Part shown: positions 1 through 5,051 of the stretch, in pieces | How positions within the stretch are numbered: position 1 is the first letter of the stretch | Layout: the number at the start of each line of letters is the position of its first letter | NCBI GenBank assembly: GCA_023388035.1 | Contig: JAEWGY010000101.1 | Span: forward strand, 1-5,051 | DNA: 5,051 bases | Direction of reading: 5' to 3' | From: Bacillota bacterium | Lineage (GTDB): Bacteria > Bacillota_I > Bacilli_A > Erysipelotrichales > Erysipelotrichaceae | The notes under the pieces: model-generated | Seen by the model: only the letters and a program-made list of their open reading frames with translations | The model's database searches: none | What the model was told of the DNA's origin: nothing | Program-made: the position numbers and the translations under genes

Positions 1-437
1 ACTATCAAAAAGCAATTGATAATTCGATGCTAGTATCTGCAGATAATGCACATGCATCACACCCTAATCATGAAGAGCTATATGATCCTTGCAATAAAGC
101 TTATCCTAATGAGGGAGTTGTTTTAAAATTCAATGCTGCTCAATCTTATACCTCAGATTCATTAGCTGCTGGCTTATTTATTAAGATGTTAGAAAAAGAT
201 AATATTCCTTATCAATTCTTTGCTAATAGATCAGATAAACCAGGTGGTGGTACCTTAGGTAATATTTCACAATCACATGTATCTTTAAAATCGATTGATA
301 TTGGTGCTGCTCAAATGGCAATGCATTCTTCTTTAGAATCAGCTGGAGCATTAGATTATGAATATCTATATAAAGCTTCCTTAGTTTTCTATAATAGTTC
401 TATAAGACGAAATAAGTATGGCTTTATAATTAAATAG
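1..437 (+). CDS. M18-family metallo-aminopeptidase, C-terminal part (5' end outside window)
   Basis: This is the last ~144 codons of a zinc aminopeptidase of the M18 family (aspartyl aminopeptidase/ApeB-like), a cytosolic enzyme that removes N-terminal residues from peptides. The reading frame is open from position 3 and the true start lies upstream; the ATG at 27 is internal. Two family hallmarks are visible. SADNAHASHPN contains the Asp (codon 42-44) that aligns with a metal ligand in known M18 enzymes. QMAMHSS contains the His (codon 324-326) that aligns with the C-terminal metal ligand. Between them lie the NRSDKPGGGTLG segment, typical of the family, and SIDIGAAQ. Homologues usually end soon after the FY of the 'FYNSS' stretch; here about ten more residues (IRRNKYGFIIK) follow before TAG. 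I cannot choose between apeA and apeB from this end alone, so no symbol is given. It is probably transcribed separately from the genes that follow. Confidence 0.9.
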   Translation, partial: YQKAIDNSMLVSADNAHASHPNHEELYDPCNKAYPNEGVVLKFNAAQSYTSDSLAAGLFIKMLEKDNIPYQFFANRSDKPGGGTLGNISQSHVSLKSIDIGAAQMAMHSSLESAGALDYEYLYKASLVFYNSSIRRNKYGFIIK

Positions 438-445
438 AAATTAAA

Positions 446-474
446 TTGTAAATCTATTAATAATAAATTATAAT
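446..474 (+). promoter_or_regulatory. Candidate sigma-A-type promoter for the HAD-murG-murB-ftsQ unit
   Basis: TTGTAA at 446-451 (four of six matches to TTGACA) and a perfect TATAAT at 469-474 are separated by the ideal 17 bases. They lie in the only gap between the aminopeptidase gene and the next unit. Transcription would begin near 480-482 and leave a leader of about 22 bases before the ATG at 504. The region is extremely AT-rich, so a chance match is possible, but spacing and location both favour a real promoter. A second TATAAT at 425-430, inside the end of the aminopeptidase gene, has no -35 partner at suitable spacing. Confidence 0.55.
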
Positions 475-491
475 AGAGCTACTTTCACTTT

Positions 492-499
492 AAAAGGAG
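492..499 (+). promoter_or_regulatory. Ribosome binding site of the HAD phosphatase gene
   Basis: AAAAGGAG lies four bases before the ATG at 504. It fits the 16S anti-Shine-Dalgarno sequence well and supports that ATG as the start of the first gene in the unit. Confidence 0.75.
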
Positions 500-503
500 T
501 TTT

Positions 504-1280
504 ATGAAATATTTCTTTTTTGATATCGATGGTACCATTTTAAATCCCCGTAGTGGTTTAATTTCTCCTTTATTAATCGAAGCTTTTAAGTTATTAAAAG
601 CTAAAGGACATCGTTTATTCATCTGTACTGGAAGACATAAGTGCATCTTAGATCCAAGAATCCAAGATTTAGCGTTCGATGGTTATGTTCTTGCGAATGG
701 AGCCTATGTTATTTTTGAAGGAAAATTAATTAAAGAATATTATTTTCCCACAAAGGTTATAAAACAGTTAGTTTTAGATAAAAATGATGATTTTATTTAT
801 TATCTTGAAGATGCACAGAATATTTATACTAATGATTTAAATAACCCCTTGCATTTGGAATTCAAAAATGATTGGGCAATACCTGATGTTTATAAAGATA
901 ATTTAAAAGATTTTAATCACCATTTTCATATTGGAATGTTTGCTTATAAAAATGAGGATAGTTTTAAGCGTCTATCTAAAGACTATCCGGATATTGAGTT
1001 AATTAAACATCGTGAATATAATTCATGTGATATTAATGTTAAAGGGATTAATAAAGCCAGTGGTATTAAAGCCTTGATTGATTATTTAAATATCGATCTT
1101 AAAGATACGATCGCTTTTGGTGATGGACTTAATGATCTAGAAATGTTAGAACTAGTTCATGATTCAGTGGCGATGGGTAATGCTGAAGCTAAACTTAAGG
1201 AAGTGGCTAAATATGTTACTGATGATTTAGATAATGATGGTGTTTATAAATTCCTTAAAAGAAAGGGTTATTTAGACTAA
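504..1280 (+). CDS. Cof-type HAD-superfamily phosphatase (HAD-IIB)
   Basis: The product is a 258-residue soluble phosphatase of the haloacid dehalogenase superfamily, subfamily IIB (Cof/YidA-like), which hydrolyses phosphate esters through an aspartyl-phosphate intermediate. All four HAD motifs are present. Motif I is DIDGT at residues 7-11, with nucleophile D7 and acid/base D9. Motif II is T42 in CTGR. Motif III is probably K184 in NKASG. Motif IV is GDGLND at 206-211, with Mg-binding D207 and D211. VAMGNA (222-227) and TDDLDNDGV (239-247) are typical C-terminal Cof signatures. The C2-type cap lies between motifs II and III, roughly residues 75-180. Length is normal for the family. The ATG at 504 has a strong ribosome binding site and gives the DxD motif its usual N-terminal position. 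The stop overlaps the murG start by one base (TAATG), so the two are probably co-translated. Family members act on sugar phosphates, flavin or pyridoxal phosphates; the substrate here cannot be told, and a cell-wall role is only suggested by location. Confidence 0.93.
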   Translation: MKYFFFDIDGTILNPRSGLISPLLIEAFKLLKAKGHRLFICTGRHKCILDPRIQDLAFDGYVLANGAYVIFEGKLIKEYYFPTKVIKQLVLDKNDDFIYYLEDAQNIYTNDLNNPLHLEFKNDWAIPDVYKDNLKDFNHHFHIGMFAYKNEDSFKRLSKDYPDIELIKHREYNSCDINVKGINKASGIKALIDYLNIDLKDTIAFGDGLNDLEMLELVHDSVAMGNAEAKLKEVAKYVTDDLDNDGVYKFLKRKGYLD

Positions 1281-2311
1281 TGAAAATCATGATTTGTGCA
1301 GCTGGTACAGGAGGACATATCTATCCTGGTTTAAGTCTTGCGAGAAGATTAAAAAAATTAAAGCATGATGTTAGTTTTATTGGGTCTACAACTAGGATGG
1401 AAGCGAGTTTAATACCTTCAGCAGGTTTTAAATTTACTGGTTTAAAATTAAGTAATTTAAATGGTTTTATCAATAAGCTTAAAGCCCTTTTTGCTTATCC
1501 TAGAGCTTATTTTAAATGTAAGAAAATTTTAAAAGATTATGATTTAATAATTTCTTTTGGTAATTATATTTCTTTACCAGTTGTATTAGCAGCTAAACAT
1601 TTAAAAAAGAAAATAGTTATACATGAACAGAATTTATATCCTGGTAAAGCTAATTTATTATTAGAAAAACATGCTGATTTAGTGATTACTTCAATGCAGG
1701 GATCAAATAAATATTTTAAAAATCCTAATACTAAATGTCTTGGTAACCCACAAAGTGGTTTAAATAAAGAGGATCATCAAACACATTATTTTACTAGTGA
1801 TAAATTTAAGGTACTTATTTTCTTTGGATCATTAGGATCTAGTAGTCTTGATAATAGAATGCGTGAATTATTTAAATATGATTTAAGTGATTTTGAAATA
1901 ATTTATGCCTGTGGTAAGAACAATTATCCTAACTATTATAATTTTACTCATCCAAATGTTAAGGTTTATGAGGTGATTGATGGTTATAGTGCTATTTTAG
2001 ACTGTGATCTTTTAATTTCTCGATCAGGTGCTAGTACGATTGCAGAAATTATTTCCGCAAGCAAATTAAGTATTTTAATCCCTAGTCCCTATGTTGCGAA
2101 TAATCATCAATACTATAATGCTAAGGAATTAAGTGATCAAGCTGCAGCTTTTATTATCGAAGAAAAGCAATATGATGGTGATCAATTATATAATTTGTTA
2201 GTAAAGCTAAAAAACAATCCGGAAATGATTAAGAATATGACAAATGGTCTTGATAATTTTAAAAAAGAAAACGCCTTAGATGATATTGTAAAGGAAGTGC
2301 TTGAGTTATGA
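1280..2311 (+). CDS. murG: UDP-GlcNAc:lipid I N-acetylglucosaminyltransferase MurG
   Basis: MurG adds GlcNAc from UDP-GlcNAc to lipid I on the inner face of the membrane, making lipid II, the last cytoplasmic step of peptidoglycan precursor synthesis. The 343-residue length and two-domain GT-B layout are typical. In order: GTGGHIYPGL at residues 9-18 (the N-terminal glycine-rich loop, with conserved H13), IHEQN at 114-118, LGNP at 154-157, FGSLGSSS at 182-189 (second glycine-rich loop), SGASTIAEI at 249-257 with the conserved nucleotide-sugar-contacting E256, and SPYVANNHQYYNA at 269-281 with Q277. The start is set by homology: the GTGGH loop must lie within the first ~15 residues. The upstream AAAGGG (1262-1267) is distant, so translation may depend on coupling with the HAD stop. 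Several motif positions are unusual: the residues after GNP are Q-S, where an arginine is commonly found, and the GGY before the HEQN segment reads GNY (94-96). The core is intact, so function is still expected. It overlaps murB by four bases. Confidence 0.95.
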   Translation: MKIMICAAGTGGHIYPGLSLARRLKKLKHDVSFIGSTTRMEASLIPSAGFKFTGLKLSNLNGFINKLKALFAYPRAYFKCKKILKDYDLIISFGNYISLPVVLAAKHLKKKIVIHEQNLYPGKANLLLEKHADLVITSMQGSNKYFKNPNTKCLGNPQSGLNKEDHQTHYFTSDKFKVLIFFGSLGSSSLDNRMRELFKYDLSDFEIIYACGKNNYPNYYNFTHPNVKVYEVIDGYSAILDCDLLISRSGASTIAEIISASKLSILIPSPYVANNHQYYNAKELSDQAAAFIIEEKQYDGDQLYNLLVKLKNNPEMIKNMTNGLDNFKKENALDDIVKEVLEL

Positions 2312-3231
2312 AAAATCATTATCAAGAATTAAGTAAGCTTGGTAAGGTTTATTTAGATAAATCATTTAAGAATATTACAACAATTAAAATAGGTGGTAAG
2401 ATTGATTATTTGGTTGAACCTAGCTCCTATGAAGATTTAAGACAGCTTATTAAATATCTTAAAACAGAAAAGATTAATTATAAAATTGTTGGTAGGGGAT
2501 CTAATTTACTTTGTGCTGATCGTGAATATCACGGTGTAGTAATTAGATTAAATCGCTTAGATAATTGTTATTTCACTAAAAATCAAGTATTTTGTGAAGC
2601 TGGCTTATCAGCTATTAAACTAGCTAACTTAGCTTGTGATAATGGTTTTTCTAATTTAGAATTTATTTCCGGCATACCTGGTAGCATCGGTGGTTTAATT
2701 TTTATGAATGCAGGAGCTTATAAATCGGAGATTGCTAAGGTTATAAGTAAGGTCCTAGTTTTAAAAAATGATGAATTAGTTTGGCTTAAGGCTAGTGATT
2801 GTGATTTCTCTTATCGTCATAGTATTTTTAAAGAGCATTTAGATTGGATTATTCTAGGTGCTTACTTTAAACTTAAGAAAGGTGCTAAGGAAGAGATTCG
2901 AAAAGTGATGAATAATCGCTTGGAAAGACGTAAACTAACACAGCCGATTAATGAAGCAAGCTGTGGATCATGTTTTAAGAATCCTAAAGATAAATCTGCC
3001 TGGGAATATATTGAAGCAATCGGTTATCGAGCTAAAACCTATGGCGATCTTAAGGTTTCAGATTTACATGCGAATTTTATTGTTAATACTAATAGTGCTA
3101 AGGCTAGTGATTTTATCGCACTAACCAATGCCATAAAGGAAGAAGTTTTTAAAAAATTCAAGGTTAATTTACAATTAGAAGTTGAAATTTTTGATTGGGA
3201 TGAAAATGGAGAAGAAAGAGTTATCAAGTAG
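2308..3231 (+). CDS. murB: UDP-N-acetylenolpyruvoylglucosamine reductase MurB
   Basis: MurB is a cytosolic FAD enzyme that uses NADPH to reduce UDP-GlcNAc-enolpyruvate to UDP-MurNAc, an early committed step of peptidoglycan synthesis. The 307-residue length fits the shorter Gram-positive (type II) form. The FAD domain shows TTIKIGG (24-30), VGRGSNLL (61-68) and GIPGSIGGLIFMNAGAY (122-138). The YRHSIF motif at 169-174 carries conserved R170. The catalytic segment SCGSCFKNP (218-226) holds the proton-donor serine S221. VSDLHANFIVN (250-260) and LEVEIF (290-295) with conserved E291 complete the active site. The cysteines either side of S221 replace residues that are more often Ala and Val/Thr/Phe. 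The ATG at 2308 overlaps the murG stop as ATGA, with AAAGGAAG at 2290-2297 as ribosome binding site. The protein runs about a dozen residues past the usual end, and this charged tail overlaps the ftsQ start. Confidence 0.95.
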   Translation: MKNHYQELSKLGKVYLDKSFKNITTIKIGGKIDYLVEPSSYEDLRQLIKYLKTEKINYKIVGRGSNLLCADREYHGVVIRLNRLDNCYFTKNQVFCEAGLSAIKLANLACDNGFSNLEFISGIPGSIGGLIFMNAGAYKSEIAKVISKVLVLKNDELVWLKASDCDFSYRHSIFKEHLDWIILGAYFKLKKGAKEEIRKVMNNRLERRKLTQPINEASCGSCFKNPKDKSAWEYIEAIGYRAKTYGDLKVSDLHANFIVNTNSAKASDFIALTNAIKEEVFKKFKVNLQLEVEIFDWDENGEERVIK

Positions 3232-4042
3232 TTATATAGTTAAAAAACGAATTAATAAGCAATTCATTAATAAGACGAATACTAAGCGTTTAGTATTATT
3301 TATTATAGCTTTTATAAGTTCGCTTATCATTTTAATTACTTTATATTTCTTATCACCACAGGCTAATATTTATCGTATTAATGTTAAGGGTTTAACTTAT
3401 CTTAGTGAAGAGGAAATACTTAATTATTTAGATGTGAGCACTAAGGATAAGTTTTTCTTTGTTTCTAAAGCTAGTTTAAGCAAGAAACTAATGAATTTAG
3501 GATTTATTAAAAAAGTGAGCATCAATAAACTTAATGGCAATATATTAGAAATTGAGCTTATAGAAAAAAGAATCCTAGGCTATAATTTCGTGGATAAGGC
3601 CATTGCATTTCTTGATGATAATACAAGTTTTGAAATAGATAATCTTAGTACATCAATAATTACTAAAGTTCCTTATATCCATGGATTTGATGATGAAAAA
3701 CTTAAGGATTTACTTTCAAATTTAACTAAATTAAACGATAATACTTTAAGACGTATCTCTGAAATAACTAACTATAGTCTTAGCTATGATCCAGATACCA
3801 TTGTTTTAATTACAGATAATGGTAATTATAATTTTATCTCTAAAGCTGATTTAGCACTATTTAATGATTATGATCGTATTTATAATAATTTAGAAAAAAA
3901 GACTAATTGTATCTTTTATGATGCGCTAACCAGTAGTGCCTTTGCTTCTAAGTGTCCTTGGGAAAAGGAAGAAGTTAAAAAAGAAGAAGTTAAAAAGGAT
4001 GAAGCAACAAAACCACAGGATAGCGATGATAATGAAAATTAG
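3200..4042 (+). CDS. ftsQ: Cell-division protein FtsQ/DivIB with charged C-terminal tail
   Basis: This is a bitopic division protein that joins FtsL/FtsB (DivIC) at the septum and helps activate septal wall synthesis. With the ATG at 3200 it has 280 residues. Residues 1-30 are basic and cytoplasmic. A single membrane helix spans about 31-51. A POTRA domain covers about 57-124 (starting IYRINVKGLTYLSEEEI), followed by an FtsQ-type beta domain to about 250. A Lys/Glu then Asp/Asn-rich tail fills 256-280. Identification rests on this architecture, the POTRA pattern and the position after murB, as in the B. subtilis murG-murB-divIB order. The start is uncertain. ATGs at 3200 and 3206 and an in-frame TTG at 3182 are all possible and none has a good ribosome binding site; all overlap murB, so reinitiation is likely. 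The only two cysteines, C237 and C252, lie in the external domain. The next gene is not ftsA. Confidence 0.88.
   Translation: MKMEKKELSSSYIVKKRINKQFINKTNTKRLVLFIIAFISSLIILITLYFLSPQANIYRINVKGLTYLSEEEILNYLDVSTKDKFFFVSKASLSKKLMNLGFIKKVSINKLNGNILEIELIEKRILGYNFVDKAIAFLDDNTSFEIDNLSTSIITKVPYIHGFDDEKLKDLLSNLTKLNDNTLRRISEITNYSLSYDPDTIVLITDNGNYNFISKADLALFNDYDRIYNNLEKKTNCIFYDALTSSAFASKCPWEKEEVKKEEVKKDEATKPQDSDDNEN
3968..3997 (+). repeat. Two tandem 15-base units within the ftsQ tail
   Basis: Two adjacent copies, 3968-3982 and 3983-3997, of GAAGAAGTTAAAAA followed by A or G differ only at the last base. Each encodes EEVKK. The copies are in frame, so gain or loss of a unit would change the length of the charged FtsQ tail without breaking the protein. 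Confidence 0.85.
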
Positions 4043-4048
4043 TAAATA

Positions 4049-4057
4049 TGTTATAAT
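4049..4057 (+). promoter_or_regulatory. Candidate extended -10 promoter for yloU-fakA
   Basis: TGTTATAAT is a perfect extended -10 element (TGn followed by TATAAT at 4052-4057), seven bases after the ftsQ stop. No good -35 hexamer is visible 16-18 bases upstream, but extended -10 promoters need one less. Initiation near 4063-4065 would leave a leader of only about 15 bases, with the ribosome binding site at its very 5' end. Read-through from the upstream unit is also possible because no terminator separates them. Confidence 0.5.
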
Positions 4058-4063
4058 TAATGA

Positions 4064-4071
4064 AAGGAAGG
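4064..4071 (+). promoter_or_regulatory. Ribosome binding site of the Asp23/YloU gene
   Basis: AAGGAAGG ends seven bases before the ATG at 4079. It supports that start and is one of the strongest ribosome binding sites in the window. Confidence 0.75.
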
Positions 4072-4078
4072 TAACTTT

Positions 4079-4432
4079 ATGTCAATTAATACTCAAACAA
4101 GTTATGGAAAAATTAATATAACCCAGGATTTGGTTGCTCAAATTGCTGGCTTAGCACTAAGCGAGTGCTATGGTATTGTCGGTATGACATCAAAGAATTT
4201 CTTTAAAGATAAATACCTAGAAATCTTAAAAAAAGAAAACCTAACCAAAGGAGTTGAGGTCTTTACGAAAAAAGGTATCACCCTTAATTTATATGTGGTT
4301 TTATTATATGGAGTGAAGATTTCAGAAGTCTTATTAGAAGCACAAAAAAGAGTTAAATATGAATTAGAAAAACAATTATCAATTACCATTGATGAAATAA
4401 ATATCTATGCTCAAGGGGTTAAAAAGGTTTAA
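4079..4432 (+). CDS. yloU: Asp23/Gls24-family envelope-stress protein, YloU-like
   Basis: The product is a 117-residue member of the Asp23/Gls24 (DUF322) family. These are small cytoplasmic proteins, some of them membrane-associated through partners, linked to envelope stress in Firmicutes; the exact biochemical role is not settled. The single domain fills almost the whole protein. The YGKINITQDLVAQIAGLAL segment (residues 9-27) and ECYGIVGM (29-36) are the family's most recognisable part. KGVEVF (57-62) and YGVKISEVLLEAQKRVKYELE (76-96) follow, and the end is INIYAQGV, as in B. subtilis YloU. There is no signal peptide or membrane helix. The ATG has a strong ribosome binding site. The next gene, a fakA homologue, begins two bases after the stop, matching the B. 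subtilis yloU-yloV arrangement. The pair is probably co-transcribed from the extended -10 promoter upstream. I am confident of the family; the symbol rests on the match to YloU and on this neighbour. Confidence 0.92.
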   Translation: MSINTQTSYGKINITQDLVAQIAGLALSECYGIVGMTSKNFFKDKYLEILKKENLTKGVEVFTKKGITLNLYVVLLYGVKISEVLLEAQKRVKYELEKQLSITIDEINIYAQGVKKV

Positions 4433-4434
4433 AT

Positions 4435-5051
4435 ATGAATAAAATTAATGGTTTAGATTTAAAAAGAATGTTGCAATCAGCTGGTAATCATCTGGCTAAT
4501 AATCGTAAAAAGATTGATGCTTTAAATGTTTTCCCAGTACCTGACGGTGATACTGGTACTAATATGTCAATGTCTTTTACCTCAGGTGTCAATAATGCAA
4601 TTTCTACTTATTCAGATAATTTAGCTGAAGTTGCTAGAGCATTATCTAAAGGCTTACTGATGGGTGCTAGAGGTAATAGTGGGGTAATTACTTCACAGAT
4701 CTTTAGAGGCTTTTATAATCACTTAGAAAATAAATCTGAAGCTGATGTTAATGATTTAGCTTATGCTTTTTTAGAAGGTTATAAAGCTGCATATAAGGCG
4801 ATTATGAAACCAGTTGAAGGAACGATTCTTACTGTTATTAGAGAAGCTAGTGAAAATGCCTTAAAACGTATTGATGAAGCTAAGTTAATTAATGAATATT
4901 TTGAAATTCTAATTGAAGAAGCAAAGAATTCATTAAATCGTACACCAGAACTTTTACCAGTGCTTAAAGAGGTTGGGGTTGTTGATAGCGGAGGTAGCGG
5001 TTTAGTTGTTATCTTAGAAGGTTTATATGAAGGATTAAAAGGTAATATCAT
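4435..5051 (+). CDS. fakA: Fatty acid kinase catalytic subunit FakA (YloV), N-terminal part
   Basis: This gene runs off the right edge; 205 codons and two bases are present of an expected ~550. FakA is the ATP-dependent kinase that phosphorylates fatty acids carried by FakB, making acyl-phosphates for PlsX/PlsY-dependent phospholipid synthesis. The visible part is the DhaL-like nucleotide-binding domain. NVFPVPDGDTGTNMSMS at residues 31-47 carries metal-coordinating aspartates (D37 and D39). GARGNSGVITSQIFRGF at 77-93 is the glycine-rich ATP-binding segment. KPVEGTILTVIREA at 125-138 and VVDSGGSGLVVILEGL at 182-197 complete the kinase domain signature. The ATG at 4435 follows the YloU stop by two bases. 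AAAAAGG at 4421-4427, inside the end of that gene, is its ribosome binding site at seven-base spacing. The middle and C-terminal FakB-interacting domains lie outside the window. No motif residue appears to be missing. Confidence 0.94.
   Translation, partial: MNKINGLDLKRMLQSAGNHLANNRKKIDALNVFPVPDGDTGTNMSMSFTSGVNNAISTYSDNLAEVARALSKGLLMGARGNSGVITSQIFRGFYNHLENKSEADVNDLAYAFLEGYKAAYKAIMKPVEGTILTVIREASENALKRIDEAKLINEYFEILIEEAKNSLNRTPELLPVLKEVGVVDSGGSGLVVILEGLYEGLKGNI

Noticed and set aside
454..476. Inverted repeat CTATTA/TAATAG as a terminator for the aminopeptidase gene
   Set aside because: The stem is almost all A-T, the loop is 11 bases, no T-run follows, and it overlaps the better-supported -10 element.
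2309..2311. Possible UGA-as-tryptophan code, given the very low GC
   Set aside because: TGG is used for tryptophan in HAD, murB and ftsQ, no in-frame TGA interrupts a gene, and TGA ends murG at the expected family length with a classic ATGA overlap into murB.
3039..3227. Minus-strand open frame of 62 codons
   Set aside because: It lies antisense within the 3' end of murB and the ftsQ start, has a low-complexity Ser/Leu-rich product with no recognisable motif, and is best explained as a shadow of well-supported coding sequence.
3314..3327. Short hairpin ATAAG-TTCG-CTTAT resembling a UUCG tetraloop
   Set aside because: It has only five pairs, the loop is closed by G-C instead of the stabilising C-G, and it lies within the ftsQ membrane-helix codons.
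3936..4121. Plus-strand open frame of 61 codons spanning the ftsQ end and yloU start
   Set aside because: It is an out-of-frame reading of the Lys/Glu-rich ftsQ tail continuing into yloU, with a product dominated by lysines and no motif.
4152..4170. Perfect 7-bp inverted repeat TAGCACT/AGTGCTA with a 5-base loop
   Set aside because: It lies inside the yloU gene over a conserved protein segment (LALSECYG). A rough estimate suggests several stems of this size are expected by chance in 5 kb, and there is no T-run after it.
4168..4389. Minus-strand open frame of 73 codons
   Set aside because: It is entirely antisense to the strongly supported Asp23/YloU gene and shows no family motifs.
4779..5051. 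Minus-strand open frame of 90 codons at the right edge
   Set aside because: It is antisense to the fakA kinase domain, whose conserved motifs fix the + strand frame. The Ser/Pro/Thr-rich product is typical of a shadow frame.

Overview
The window is a gene-dense, AT-rich stretch (roughly 30% GC by eye) from a low-GC Gram-positive bacterium. All real genes lie on the + strand. The gene families point to a walled Firmicute: MurG, MurB, an FtsQ/DivIB-type division protein, an Asp23/YloU-type protein and a FakA-type fatty acid kinase. The very low GC and the short cell-wall cluster suggest a lineage near Erysipelotrichia or the RF39-like gut Bacilli, but this placement is inference from style and not a database match. 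The code looks standard: tryptophan is TGG and TGA ends murG exactly where the family should end.

Positions 1-437 hold the 3' end of an M18-family metallo-aminopeptidase. A 66-base gap follows with a good promoter candidate (TTGTAA, 17-base spacer, TATAAT) and a clear ribosome binding site. From 504 to 4042 runs a tightly packed four-gene unit: a Cof-type HAD phosphatase, murG, murB and ftsQ/divIB. Its junctions all overlap, by 1, 4 and about 26-32 bases, so transcription and translation are probably coupled. MurG completes lipid II, MurB supplies UDP-MurNAc at the start of the same pathway, and FtsQ/DivIB acts at the septum where lipid II is used. The HAD enzyme is an unproven partner whose substrate cannot be read from sequence.

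A 36-base gap after ftsQ contains an extended -10 element (TGtTATAAT) and a strong ribosome binding site. It leads into a second, short unit: an Asp23/YloU-like protein and, two bases later, fakA (yloV), which runs off the right edge. This is the known yloU-yloV pair, here placed directly behind the division cluster where ftsA-ftsZ might have been expected.

No RNA genes, mobile elements, CRISPR arrays, convincing terminators or intergenic gaps above 300 bases were seen. The window is mostly ordinary housekeeping DNA. The points worth a second look are details: altered motif residues in MurG and MurB, an FtsQ with a paired extracytoplasmic cysteine set and a repeat-built charged tail, the unusual ftsQ start, and the gene order. 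I found no evidence for a new biological system.
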